From Lamellibrachia columna (lineage: Eukaryota; Annelida; Polychaeta; Sabellida; Siboglinidae), in assembly GCA_963662155.1 (NCBI GenBank), contig OY759274.1, positions 38,890,990 through 38,954,989 of the forward strand: 64,000 bases of DNA, read 5' to 3'. The notes under the pieces are model-generated. The model made no database searches. It was not told the DNA's origin and saw only the letters and a program-made list of their open reading frames with translations. The first letter of the stretch is position 1. Each line of letters opens with the position of its first letter. The position numbers were made by a program, and so were the translations under genes. Below are positions 33,976-61,810 of this stretch, in pieces.

Positions 33976-34611
33976 GAGACACATCCGGCAACAATGTGTA
34001 GTATATATAGGCAGGTGTCATTGCACCGTGGTCTATGCGGATATCGACGGACATTCGACGTAGATGGTGGGAATCATCGGTCAAGACGGAGCCAATCAAC
34101 ACACGTCCAATGCTGTGAAATCGAACGCGCCACTGGTAGCCGAAAACTCCCGCCACACATCATAAGTAGCACGACGCGTCTCACCGCACAACGCAACCAA
34201 ACCTCGTCAGTCATGGCAGCCAAGTCAATCAAAATAACAGCTGTTTCGTCTTCTTTAGTTACCCATTGAAAGCGATTCTTTCAAATAATATGTAATGGGC
34301 CAAAATCAGGAGCGTCCGCAGGCTTTTTTTCAGAGGGGGGCAAACAATTCTGCTGTCTAATTTCGATCAGAAATCTTTATACTTCCTGAGTGTGACAATG
34401 TGAATATTATACATGTATTTTATGTTTACACTACAGTCGTAGTGATAGCCACTATCTCATGTAACATGTTTCTATAGGTATTGTTGACCCAGGCTATGCG
34501 GTAGTCCTAACAATGGGCATTATGTTAGGTAACAGGCCGGTAATGTTTACTGAAGCATATCACTGACTGGTGGACTATATATATATACACTGGGGACTTA
34601 TCTAACCAGGG

Positions 34612-34915
34612 TCGGCCAGTGGTTTGTCGCGAGAAGGCGACTACTGCAAGTGTAGTAAGAGGCGGCCAGTGCTATGTCGCGAGAAGGCGGCTACTACAAG
34701 TGTAGTAAGAGGAGGCCAGTGCTATGTCACGATAAGGTGACTACTGCAAGTGTAGTAAGAGGCGGCCAGTGCTATGTCGCGAGAAGGCGACTACTGAAAT
34801 TGCATTTGTATGATTTGAACATCGCGAGAAGGCGACTACTACTGAAATTGCAATTGTACGTTTGAACATCGCGAGAAGGCTACTACTGAAATAGTATTTG
34901 TACTGTTTGAACATT
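34612..34915 (+). repeat. Tandem repeat, about 57-bp unit, decaying to about 45 bp
   Basis: Units contain GTCGCGAGAAGGCGACTACT and AGTGTAGTAAGAGGCGGCCA; four longer copies are followed by shorter copies ending ATTTGTATGATTTGAACATC. GTCGC...GCGAC inside the unit can form a small hairpin. Confidence 0.8.
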
Positions 34916-35474
34916 GCCATAGCAACTGGCGTAAGTATTCTTTTTGTTTTACGTTGCTAGTAAATAAATCATGTGAGTGTGTAACACTGTGTACATAAAT
35001 CATGTGAGTGTATATAAGAGAGAAAGAAACCTGTCTAATACGAATGTTGCTGCAAGTGTGGTTTACAATGTCACTAACTCTTGTTAAACCAAGCAGATGT
35101 GTGCTATTAAAGGATACAAGTGATTCTTCCTGTGTTTACAAGATGAATGAAGCAGGGCTTGCTTGTTTCTTGTTTGCTATGGTGGGGATAACAGCCAGAA
35201 GACAAGAGCTGCACAGCTGTAGGCATCATCAGTCAGTTACACTGCTCGCATTATATACTGATTACTTATTGTTTGTCCATTTATTGTAATTTTCTTGTAA
35301 CAATTGGGTTAATAGCCGAGAGACGTGCGTAGCAGAGGGTGAGCTGGAGCGTCGTGTGAGGGCGTGGTCGACTTGAGCGGCAGGAAAGCACAGACACATA
35401 AACGGCAGGAAAGAATGTTCAGAGGTGTTGTGGCACAAGTGGTGTGTGTATCGTGTTCGGACGATGGGTAGATC

Positions 35475-35700
35475 GTTTCCGAGCGATATTAGAATCGTGT
35501 TCGAGCGATATGTGAATCGCGTTCGAGCGATATGTGAATCGCGTTCGAGCGATAGGTGAATCGTGTTCGAGCGATATGTGAATCGCATTCGAGCGATAGG
35601 TGAATCGTTATCGAGCGATATGTGAATCGCGTTCGAGCGATAGGTGAATCGTTATCGAGCGATATGTGAATCGAGTTCGAGCGATAATGTGAATCGTTTT
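35475..35700 (+). repeat. 22-bp minisatellite, about 10 copies
   Basis: Unit GAATCGCGTTCGAGCGATAT plus GT, period 22, with TCG and CGA abundant. Small variants alternate (GCGTTC, GTGTTC, TTATC). Confidence 0.85.
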
Positions 35701-36439
35701 CATTGTTATTTCATCTTAATTTAAGTTATACTCGCTGTAGCGAGGTTTGGGTTATTGTTTATTTATTTGTTTTAGTAATTATGAAATTCTATAATGTATG
35801 TATTGTATATAATATACATTCAGTAATGGAATCTATCTAGTATATTTGTTAATAAATGAAAAAAAAAATCATTAACAACCCGACATTGCGTTAACCACAA
35901 TCATCATAGTCTGGGCATGCTATAAACATATAACAAAAATTAAACGACATAACAAAAAGAACAACTCTTCATCACGTTCACCACAATCACCACAGTTTGG
36001 ATATTTTATGGACGTACGGCATGTTGTGTAGTTTTTTAAATACTTGTTTTTTTGAAACAAATACTTTCAGTAACTTTCAAACTTTATTGTTTTAATAATG
36101 TTTTCTACCAGCTGCGTAGAGAAGAATGAGCTGAATACAGAACTCTTAGATTTATTTGGCAAGCATAATTACTTCCTGAGATATCTTTCTACCAAATGTG
36201 AAAAACATGGTTTTGAGAAATCGGCCGTCATAGAATGAAAAACGTAATTTATTACTTGAAAAAGCAATGCTTTATCCACAATAAAGGTGATTTAGATGTA
36301 TAGGCATATAATGTAATTGTTATAAAAGTGAAATTCATTGATATATAAGGCAATCAGAATGCAGTGGAAACACATGTTGAGTATATTTTTATTCCACCTG
36401 CCGTGTTTCCACTTAGCACTGGCTCACAGCAGACATCAT

Positions 36440-36765
36440 ATTGGCTGGCTGAAGTCTTACCTCATTGTTGAGTGCAGACCTGGCCTTCCCTCTGTCCATA
36501 CCAAGACAAGGACAGCACATGCACGGGGGGAGGTCATACCTCATGGTCAGGCCACGAGGCGTCGGCCCTTCCCACATAAACTAGGACGACACACCGGAAG
36601 TTCTTACCTCACAGTCAAGCCAAGAGGCGCTGGCCCTTCCCACAAAGACTAGGACGTCACACCACGAAGACGAGAGGCCCTCCCCCAGAAACTGGTACTG
36701 TAAAGAAGATGTGATCTTACCTCGCAGTTGAGCAGAAACGCTAACCCTCCGTATGTAGATTAATA
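36440..36765 (-). repeat. Degenerate tandem repeat with donor-like GAGGTAAG on the minus strand
   Basis: Four loosely similar units of about 75-110 bp contain CTTACCTCA or CATACCTCA (minus strand TGAGGTAAG) followed by a GGCCCTTCCCAC-like stretch. No exon is recognised beside them. Confidence 0.5.
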
Positions 36766-38235
36766 TGATCTGCTGTTTGGTCTTACGTGACCGTGATGTC
36801 ATGCAGCCAGTCTAATGTTCGCAATGCCAATGCCATGGCGTCTTCTAGTTCGACGATATGGACCTGGACCTGGTAAAATGCATTTGGGACAACTATTTAT
36901 ATATTACTGTTTTCATTGTTACATGTGCATTCACCCACAACAATTCCATAAAACACAACCATATTATTTAAACAGCTAGCGGTAAATAAAATGCCATGGA
37001 TTTCAAATAAAATTATTGTGATTGCGTGTATTGTTACCGGTGTAGCCTTTGCTCCACGCCAATGTAAAATCATATACACGTCTGACAAAGTTAACCTTTT
37101 CGAAGAAAAACGATGCATAAACATGTTTTTGAGACGAGATTTTTATACATTGGGCCATGGAAAAATGTCGACGAATCTGTTCTTACTAAAAATCTGTTTT
37201 TCTGGAAAATAAGTTAACTGTTTAACAACTGAAACGTGGTGCCAACTGTTTAACACCAGATGGCGACACCTTTCAGTCCTTCCACACTAGACAAATTTCA
37301 GTAATTATTTATCATGCTGAACTAAAAAGGGGATGTACACTAATTAGGGCATGTACGCTTAATAGGTCGAATACAGTATCTAGCATCCACTGCAGCATAC
37401 TAGCTCGTTTGTGCAACTTTTGTGCATGTTTTTTTGTGAAATCATCAGACAAAATATTAAATTACTTAATGTTTGGTCAAACATGTATTGAAGTAAAAAT
37501 GGAAACGTTGAAAACTCACGAATTTCATCCTTGGTGATTTGTTTTACTTTGTTATGTGATTGCCATGAGTATGGCAGTCACGCACATGATCGGCATTGAC
37601 CCGTAAAAAAAGTGTTTACCATTTTGGAGATCCAGTAGTTTTAGCCTTACCAGATCTGACGACTAAAATAAATTATTTCGATGATTTAAACAAATACGTT
37701 TTTATATTAAATCGACTGCGGATATAAAAGCTATTCACAAACTACATATTTGGACATCAACGAACCAGATTCGCGATAGGCTAAATCAGTTGAGGATGGA
37801 GTTTTAAGGAAAATTCCGGCGCTAACCTAGCTTCAAAAAAACGTATATTTCCGTCGTTCGATATTGGCGAGTAGTTCATTCAAACCAACTTGTTTGCACT
37901 AGGTAAATGAAATAATTGGTAGTTGTTTCGAATATTGATCCCATGCGTAAAAGTGTCTTCAGATGTTTGTGAAAACGGCCTATTGTATTACGTAAGGCAA
38001 AAACCACACCGACCACTGCCACAGTCCCAAACGGCAAACGACATTCACATCTTGACATATCATGTTACTTCTCTGGCATATTCGTCGTCGTACACTTCTT
38101 GACATTGTCTAGCTTCAAACTAATATCCTTTATGAAGATTTTAATACGTTTTCAGGTCTGAAATAGTTATCATAATACACAATTTATAACTAGCTAAAGA
38201 AATTATTTTCCAGTGCAGCGTCGATCGACGAAGCT

Positions 38236-38345
<110 letters not shown>

Positions 38346-39194
38346 TCATACGTCAACAATACGTATATACGTAAAGTCGCATTTATTATTGGATTATGAA
38401 GTGGCGTTGTTTTCAGCGAAATATATTAACAATGTTAGTAATGTTTATATTCAGGCAAGTTTGTGTTACTAAAATATAATTTGTTATAGTTGGCTAGTCT
38501 TCTTTTTGGAACGTTCGATGATAAGTGGCACCATCTCGGGAATCATTTGGAAACCATGAAAGCTTGTTACTATGCACACCCACTAGGTGACCACTGTACA
38601 CGAACGAGTATGAGCGCGTTTTAATTAACCCATTTCATATCGTCACATCCCGGGGGAGGTACTCCCTATACTGAGGTATACATGTATGTGCCGCGCAAAT
38701 GCCCCTGTTTTTGGCCATTTTTCTCTCTCTGTCCGTAGAAAAAAATTTACATTTTCTTTCTTTGTGCCCCAATTAAACCTGATAATTCTCTCTTTCATCG
38801 AAGAGGAAATTTCCCAATGAAAACGTTCCGCCCGGGCTTACCTTACACTTATAGATATTAGATAAATTGTTCAATAATTCTCTCTTGGTGACCATAAATT
38901 TATTGATTTCTCTCTCTCTCCCCATGTGCTCCATGGGGCTCTGGCGGCACACCCCCACCGCTTTGGTATAGCAGTACCCCACGGGCATCACATCCAGCAT
39001 CCATAGTAAGATCTTATAGCCTTTTTCGTTAATTTTGTTCTAAAATTACAAGAAGGCAATGTGTCTATATTGCGTCAAAGAGTTAATCAACCGTAGCTAA
39101 TTTATCTAGCGTTGAATTGACGCAGTTAAGGAAAACTATAGGCCTACAGGCTGTTTCAGAAGCCAGTGTTCCTGCACTAAAAGTGTACCACATG

Positions 39195-39207
39195 ATGTGT
39201 GTGTGTG

Positions 39208-39259
<52 letters not shown>

Positions 39260-39350
39260 TATGGATGGATGGATGGATGGATGGATGCATGCATGCATGC
39301 ATGCATGCATGCATGCATGCATGCATGCATGCATGTATGTATGTATGACA
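39195..39350 (+). repeat. Compound microsatellite (GT)n (GCGT)n (ATGG)n (ATGC)n (ATGT)n
   Basis: Five simple repeats succeed each other, each one or two base changes from the last. Confidence 0.97.
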
Positions 39351-39797
39351 AATAGAGCAATGAAAACATAAGAAGAAGACGAGGAAGACCGAAATTAAGA
39401 TGTAGGAATAGTATTAAGAGATACCTCGAAAGGGCAGCCGAGAATGGGAGAGAATGGTAGAAGATTATGAAATTCTATGAAATGACACAAAACAATTTTA
39501 CCTCCGGTTATCTTTTCATAAAATACAGGAACTTGTTTTAATGCATTGGTTCTGCTATCAATCATATGAGAACACACATGGGCCTACTTAGTAGTATATT
39601 TTATTCAACGCACATTCAGGAGAGATGTATAACCTATGATGTCTGCATGGTATGTTATTGCAGACTTATGCTCTACAGTCGCTGACAGATGTTACCGGCA
39701 ACGGACGAACGTGAGCCTCGATCGGCGTCAATTCGACTGGCGTTTCGAAACGTTCGCCCGTCCGTGAACGTTCATTGGCGTCCACAGTATATGTTTC

Positions 39798-40128
39798 CCC
39801 TTATGAAAATATACTATGGAATTATATAGTATACCATGGTATACCATGGTATTTCGTTATATTACATGGTATTACATGGTAAATCACGGTATGCCATGAC
39901 ATTACATGATAAACTGTGATAGACCACGCTTTTTCATGCATTGTATATGGTAAATGTATGGTATACCATGATTTCAAAACATCATGGTATTTTACCATGG
40001 TTTCCATGTTTCAAAACATCATGGATTACCACGGTTTCCATGGTTTATCAAGGTATTTTACCATGGTTTACCTGTCTCAAGACACCATGCTATTTACCAT
40101 GGAATACGATGGTATATTTTCATATGGG
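39798..40128. mobile_element. MITE with CCCTTATGAAAATATA termini, copy 1
   Basis: Starts CCCTTATGAAAATATA and ends TATATTTTCATATGGG, inverted ends with one change. The interior is packed with ACCATGGT and CATGGTAT palindromes. No coding frame. Confidence 0.7.
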
Positions 40129-40209
40129 TACGACAACACCGTCAATTGAAGAACGTCTCGACTCGCGTTTCGCGACGTTCCCGTCAACGCCACGTGCGTC
40201 TGGTGACAT

Positions 40210-40455
40210 CCCTTATGAAAACATACTATCGTATTCCATGGTAAAATGTCATGGTGTTATGAAACAGAGAAACCAGTATAAAATACCATGGTATTTTGAA
40301 ACCATGTTTTGGTAAAACATGGTGTACATACATTTACCAATTACACAATATATGAAAAGCATGGTCTACCACAGTTTACCATGTAATGTCATGGTATAAC
40401 ATGGTATATCACATCCAGGTATATCATGTAAAGCAATGGTATATTTTCATAAGGG
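40210..40455. mobile_element. MITE with CCCTTATGAAAATATA termini, copy 2
   Basis: Starts CCCTTATGAAAACATA and ends TATATTTTCATAAGGG. Flanks CAT on both sides could be a 3-bp target duplication. Interior again rich in CATGGT palindromes. It sits 82 bases from copy 1. Confidence 0.7.
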
Positions 40456-41574
40456 CATTGATGAGTAAATGTAGAAACATCTTGTTGTGGTTTATCTTCA
40501 TGGTTACACACGCTTCATCTAGGCATATGATGCTTATATTAAATATGGATAATAAGCCGGCGCATTAGAGGGGTGGGTGGTGGCCGAAGCAAACACTAAG
40601 CACTATTCGTGTTTGGGACTGAATACTTATGCGACCATTTCTTATCGGGAACAACCGAACAAAAGCAAAGCCGCTCATTATCAAACACACGCACGCGGCT
40701 GGTAAACACTGCGTAGGTGGCGACTTGCACAAACGAATGCAGTTGGTGCGAAGAGAATCAACATTTGTTAAGTGTTGAATATCACTAGTAGGCTTGTTTA
40801 TATCCTGTATACTACGTTTAGAGGCAGGGCTAATCCAGTTTTGAAGGTTTCAAACGACACCATATTTCTGACGAACCTCCGATTAGCTATATTCGAATAA
40901 CCTGATAGTCTATCTACATCAGTATGTTGTTTGTCAGAAAAATATCGGGTGTAAGTATTAACAAAATGCACACGCTGACAGCACATGGTATCACCCGTTG
41001 GGTTCTACACAAACTCTCCGACAAAATCCCGAGTTTTGTCCGATACATCTTGCATGTAGACCTATGTTAATTCTGTAATTGCAAAGATGGGGAGCTATCT
41101 ATATTTTATCATAAATTTATCATAAATCTAATTTTACCTTAATTTACTGCAACAGTGTAACAGGTTATAAAACACACATACAATACATATATACGTCGTG
41201 CGTGGGTACTTCCTAATACAAACTTGCAAAGGTGTCATTTCGTTGATACACAATGAGAAAAACGCCCGGAAGTTATTTTACAAGAGTGACGTCAACAGAC
41301 GTGATATCAAAGTACCCGGGACCTATTTTTAAAACGATAACGCATGTGGTTGAATTTCAATGGGGCTTTATTTGTTTGACTAACCGTAACTGAAACATTT
41401 GATATCGTCACTTTAGCATGACCAACGACGTGGGTCGGCGCAATATTGTAGGCCTATGTATATATTTACTATCACTACTACAACCAGGGCCTGTGTATTG
41501 TGATTTGATACTTTAACAGCTGATTTTTGGTTCATTAAATTCAACCAGATCCACTCAAGTGTGTCATGTGTTTG

Positions 41575-41985
41575 CCAAACTGACGACAGCAGTTACGCCA
41601 ACAATGACTATCACGATGATGTCAACGATGACGACAAATATGACGACAATGATGACGACAAGGATGACGGCAACGATGACGACAAGGATGAAGACAACGA
41701 CGAAGACAACGATGACAATAACGATAACGGTGACGACAACGACAACGAGGAAGACAACGATGTCGACAATAGTGACTACAATGATGACGACAGCAGTGAC
41801 GACAACGAAGACGATGACGACAACGATGAAGAAAACAACGATGACGACAGTGATGAAGACCACGGTGACGAGATGACGACAACGATGACGACAACTGTGA
41901 CGACAACGACGAAGACAACGATGACAAAAACGATAACGACAAAGGCGAAGATGACGAGAACGATGACGACAACAAGATGACACCG
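41575..41985 (+). repeat. GATGACGACAAC-type triplet-rich minisatellite
   Basis: GAY/AAY triplets with shared ACGATGACGACAA units run for 400 bases and stay open in several frames, giving an Asp/Asn-rich string on one frame and Thr/Met-rich on another. No start context, splice structure or homology supports a gene. Confidence 0.8.
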
Positions 41986-42699
41986 CGAAAACAACTGAGC
42001 AGAGACCTTGAAAGGTTCTTTTCGATTTGCTCACCTGCTCATTATACTCCAGTTAGGAATTCACGTGACACTAGAATGTATGCCAGTGTGGCTAGAATCC
42101 AACATCTTCCTTTTTGTACCGTTCTTCTACCGTTCTGTTCTACAACTTCATTGAGGCTGCTGTTTATTTGTTGAACCAACGTAACTCGGGCGTTCGTCTC
42201 GGTCTCTTCCCCGTCTTCTCCATGCTCAGGGCCACCTTTAGAATATAACCACCTTCTCTTCTCGTCACATCATCATACCATCTCGATTTACTTGTTTTGA
42301 TTCCTTCTACTTTTGGGGTGATCTTGATGTCACTGAAGATATGATCATTCCGCTGTTTGTGCCGTTTGGTGACAACTTATAGTTCCGAGTGTGCGTTAAT
42401 AGTTGCTTTAAATAAAACTTGTTGCATTATTTTGAAGTCTTCCAACCATGTTTATGTATAATTTTTATGGGGTCCCAGAAGTGTGATGTTTGATCATTAT
42501 CACAATTGACTGAAACTATCACAACAGATCGTAAGAGTGGCATCAGAATATATGTTTACATCATCACTATAAGACTAAGATTATGCAGCAACCATAAAGA
42601 CATGCAGGAGAAGTCAAATAAGTTGAATCTGAAAGCAAAATACATTGGACTTAAGTAAGACAGACCAAAATAATACGTACAAAGAACAATGCAGTTAAG

Positions 42700-43195
42700 A
42701 TAGATTAAGATAACTTTGAAGACGTTGATGCTTTCGCATACACGGTAATGGTGTTATCTAAACATGGAGAACACACACTCTCTTTGACAGGAGATGCATT
42801 CGTAACATTGAAACATTTATGAAATCCGCGAAACTGAAAATTGTCAAAAACAATGTCATAGTAGTTCCATTGTATGGAGCCGAAATGTTGAGAGTGTGAC
42901 ACGAACCTAATTGACCGGTTTTTAAAGATAATGCCTACGACGAATAACAAAGACACACTGGTCAGTGAAGGTGAAGAAAACATCAAGATCAGACGATGGA
43001 GATGGATCGGCCACACACTCAGGAGGTATGGTAGTAACAACACAAAAATAGCAATAAAATGGGCCCCTGAAGGTAAAATAAAAAGATGATTGCCAAAATC
43101 AACATGGAGAAGGAGTGTGGAAGTAGATAGATACCAACTGGGATGGAGTTTTTGGAAGATGGCGGAGATCACAGTCAGAGATCATACACAATGGC
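42700..43195 (+). mobile_element. LINE reverse-transcriptase C-terminal remnant
   Basis: Forward frames read a VVPLYGAEMLRV-like segment, then a RRWRWIGHTLRR-like segment, and later KWAPEGKIK. These are the V-L-L-Y-G-A-E-T-W and R-R-x-x-W-I-G-H blocks of RTE/Jockey-type LINE C termini. Frame changes and stops are frequent. Confidence 0.65.
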
Positions 43196-43410
43196 GAAGT
43201 TACTAAGTGTCCTTATGCACCAACCAGGGTGAAGTTACTGAGTGGCCTTATGCATCAACCAATGTGAAATTACTAAGTGGCCTTATGCACCAACCAGGGT
43301 GAAGTTACTAAGTGGCTTTATGCACCAACCAGGGTGAAGTTACTGAGTGGCCTTATGCACCAACCAGGGTGAAGTTACTGAGTGGCCTTATGCACCAACC
43401 AGGGTGTGAA
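43196..43410 (+). repeat. 35-bp minisatellite, 6 copies
   Basis: Unit GAAGTTACTAAGTGGCCTTA plus TGCACCAACCAGGGT, period 35. It begins directly at the end of the LINE remnant. Confidence 0.9.
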
Positions 43411-43984
43411 GAAGTAAATAGTAATTAGACGACTGACGCATAATACACACTGGGTCGTACGAGAGATCAATATACTAATACTTTAATTATTTCAGAAAAA
43501 TTGGACACATTCTCCCCATTATCATAAGTCGACAGAACATGCCGACTAACGCATATTTCCTATTTGTAGACCAAACGTATCCTTGAGACCACACTAGACC
43601 ACACACGAATAATTCGTCACTGTGATATCATAATGCGATATTAACATGTTTCGTAAGTCTAAGCATATGCCTTTAAGAAAGCATAATTATTATGATAAAC
43701 AGGGGACACTGCAGCTAGTTGTTGCAATTTTCAGTTTGTCACCTTTTTGTTAAAAGCATGTTAGATGCATTATTTTTGTCAACGTATGCATTACATTTAT
43801 TAGTCGTATTAATAAAATGTACCATACCAATGACATTATAGTTAGGTAGCTATGTGAAGTTTCCCAGGTGTGATCGACTGTAACAAGTCGCTACATCATA
43901 TTAGGCACGTTGTTACAGCAACAAACGTGTGGATCGCAAAGCAATTGTCACTGGTATATCTTAATGCTATTTATTTATTTGGAT

Positions 43985-44150
43985 TATATACACATATACA
44001 TCTTATATACACATATACATCTTATATACACACATACATCTTACATACACATATACATCTTATATACACATATACATCTTATATACACATATACATCTTA
44101 TATACACATATACATCTTATATACACATATACATCTTATATATATATTAC
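43985..44150 (+). repeat. 19-bp minisatellite, about 9 copies
   Basis: Unit CTTATATACACATATACAT, period 19, directly beside a LINE 3' end. Confidence 0.92.
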
Positions 44151-44164
44151 TAAAATAGGGCTGT

Positions 44165-44335
44165 GCCATAAACATTTAACAAGATTTAACCAGGCGAAAC
44201 ACCCAAATGGCAAGTGGACAAATAAGCAATTGACTTATTGAGAGTCCAATCTATGTGTAACCTACCCTTCTGAGATATTTGTCAAATTTGTGTTTAAACA
44301 CATTCACACTGCTAGAATTTACAATACTGGTTATA
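44165..44335 (-). mobile_element. 3' end fragment of the CR1/L2-like LINE
   Basis: AACAAGATTTAACC, CCCAAATGGCAAGTGGACAA and TGAGAGTCCAA match bases 6595-6680 and the following 6700-6760 segment of the LINE in AFG2A intron 2, in the same orientation. Truncated after about 170 bases. Confidence 0.75.
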
Positions 44336-45045
44336 AACCAGAATGTTAGGTTTCACATGTGAAACAAAACGCGTTCACACGTCGTGGTTAAATAATTTTT
44401 TTCATTCCGTCATTGTCAGCACACAACTCGCTGGTTGAGCCATCGGTGCAAGCCGCCCGAAAAATTTTACAGTTGTAAAACAACTTGCCACAATTCAATT
44501 GTAACAACCTGCTCCAAACACGATTTTTGCAACTGAACGCACGTAGTAGCAAACCCAAATCCCAGTTTTACTTCTACTTGGCATAACCTTTAACTACTAT
44601 ATAGTATAGGTCTATATGTTTCAAGTGTCATTCACGAAACATAAAAAGATGATTATTTATTATCTGGGCATATCTAACAAAGTTTTAGGTGGTTAAACAG
44701 TCATTTTGGTCCATACGTCGTTAATGTCGTCTTCTTAACTCCCGATTTTAGGACAATGTGTCTTCTGTTGGACTTCAAACCAACTACTGTCGATGGTGTC
44801 TCCGTACGTGTGCTAAGTTTTCATAAAACGACTCTGTAACAATTTGCTCCTGTATACAACTAGCTCCGGTCTTCTCTACAGCATATGAACAGAAACAGTA
44901 AACGTATACAAGTTTCAGATAGTTCGCCAACTTTACATAATACACCTTTAAGCAGAAAGTGTGCGTGGGTGCGCGCGTGATTCTACGTTTGAGTTTGCAT
45001 ATATACATAACTACTTTGTGAGATCACATGCCTGTCTGCGATCAT

Positions 45046-45132
45046 TATATATAGCTGCCCACCGATATTTGTGTTCAATCACCCAATCATGACCACTTTA
45101 CAATTTGAGTCACGGCGCCGTTGCCAGGCAAC
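45046..45132. promoter_or_regulatory. Putative promoter module: TATATATAG, CCAAT, TGAGTCA, X-box
   Basis: In order: TATATATAG at 45046-45054, CCAAT at 45083-45087, TGAGTCA (AP-1 type) at 45106-45112 and GTTGCCAGGCAAC at 45120-45132. The last is a near-perfect inverted repeat matching the RFX X-box consensus. About 130 bases on lies a strong donor CAG|GTAAGT at 45263/45264 that would close a noncoding first exon of the modular surface-protein gene. Assignment to that gene is inferred. Confidence 0.45.
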
Positions 45133-45149
45133 CGACAGGGAGTGTCTGT

Positions 45150-45263
45150 GTGACTGAAGCATACATTATGATGGTTCCTGCCTAGTGGCATTGCGCTGGA
45201 GAAGACAAGGCGGACACGAGCTGTCGGTCAAACAACCGGTACTAACGTCGTTTCACGCTGCAG
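45150..45263 (+). other. Probable noncoding first exon of the modular surface-protein gene
   Basis: Ends in TTTCACGCTGCAG|GTAAGT. The next acceptor is TTGTTGCAG at 46321, opening the exon that holds the start codon. The 5' limit is a guess; splicing is inferred from the signals. Confidence 0.4.
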
Positions 45264-46476
45264 GTAAGTTGGTGTGCCGTGTGTCTCAAAGCAGGTGGTC
45301 AGGATGGTGTTGGCTGGACACTGAGTGGATATATAATGTACTATTGTTGTTATTTAATTCCACCTTTCTGTTAAAAATCCAATACGTATGTGATCTGTTT
45401 CATCCGAAGTGTTGCCAATATATGAAGAAATCTCGGGGAATTGTTTGGAGGTGTGAAATAAAGCCGTCGTATCTTTAGTGTCCTCATCAATAAAGACTGA
45501 ATCGATTACCCGGCTACAGCTGACCTCCGACCGAATATCAAGGGTCGGCCACTATATATTTCCTGTTTAGTGTCATCAATCCAACAACTGTGTAATAAAT
45601 GTTATAAAATATAATCATGTTATAAAATATAAACAATATATATTATGACATCCTATTTGACCGACCAAAATTATGTTTTAATGAACCACAGTTTTTAAAT
45701 ATCCTGAATATCATATTTACACCACCGCATGCTGAACGACAAGGTCGGAATTCATAATAAACTTATTATATAAACAGCTTGGTTCACTAAAATACATTTG
45801 GGCGGTCAAGAATATAATTATAATCGAGTTAGCGTATGTTTGTTCACGGTTCCCTCCTAGACGGCACCTCGGGCGCCAAACTTTCAGGGATTAATCTACG
45901 ACCCCACGAATGAAACGTAACGCCATTATTTTTCGAAATACCCCGTATATCAGGGGTTCTTAGTGGTTTTTATGGTAAATCAACAAATGCTTGCTACGTA
46001 AAACGTTACCTTCCAACAATTACAGAAACCACGCGCGCGCGAGGAGAATACTTCGGTACGTAAACCGTTTGAGAGTACGTAGCGCAAGTTATATCGTCCT
46101 GGGGACGGACATGTTTGCTAGTAGATATAACGTATACTACGTGACATGCTGTTACGATAACAGCAATCAAATGTTGTACCTTTAACATTCTCTGGTAGAA
46201 CATTATTTTATTTTGCAAACATCTAAATATGCTAGTTCACAAGCTGTTATTCATATTGAAACATATATTAGAGCTTGCTATCTTAAAGACAATTAACTGT
46301 AAGGACTATGTGTTGTTGCAGCGAGGAAGACTTGAGCCATGATTATGCCAACATTATTATACAAAGTTAGCCAGGAAAACCTCCTTACGTCTTCATCAGA
46401 TATTGGCACGCTTTTCACGTCATCGTTTCAGATAACCTGGAGCATCGAAGTTAGAACGCCGATCGAGCCAGCCACC

Positions 46477-61491
<15,015 letters not shown>

Positions 61492-61747
61492 GGGAGAAGA
61501 GGCGGACTAAACTAGAGCTGTGTTCACCGATACAGTTAATCCGAGCTAACTCTTTCTGCCTACGGGCGATCGCGTTCACCCATGTCCGGATTGACGGGTA
61601 CGGTGACATATAATATGATAGACCTACACTTGTGTCGTTTGTTTATTTGTCGTATTTGTATTTTTTTAAAGTACTCTTCCTATCGACAAGATACTAAGAC
61701 TACTTTTTAATTTTTTTTTTAATTAATAGACATGAAGAATATTAATT

Positions 61748-61810
<63 letters not shown>

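Noticed and set aside
36338..36652. 104-codon plus-strand frame
   Set aside because: Crosses a degenerate repeat and shows no domain, splice support or recognisable family.
41561..42034. Asp/Asn-rich 139-codon frame and its antisense Val-rich frame
   Set aside because: Triplet-based simple repeat open on both strands; no flanking exon or homology.
46339..46476. Upstream in-frame ATG giving 46 extra residues before the signal peptide
   Set aside because: The extension is not signal-like and would bury the signal peptide; the ATG at 46477 has a GCCACC context and opens a clean signal sequence.
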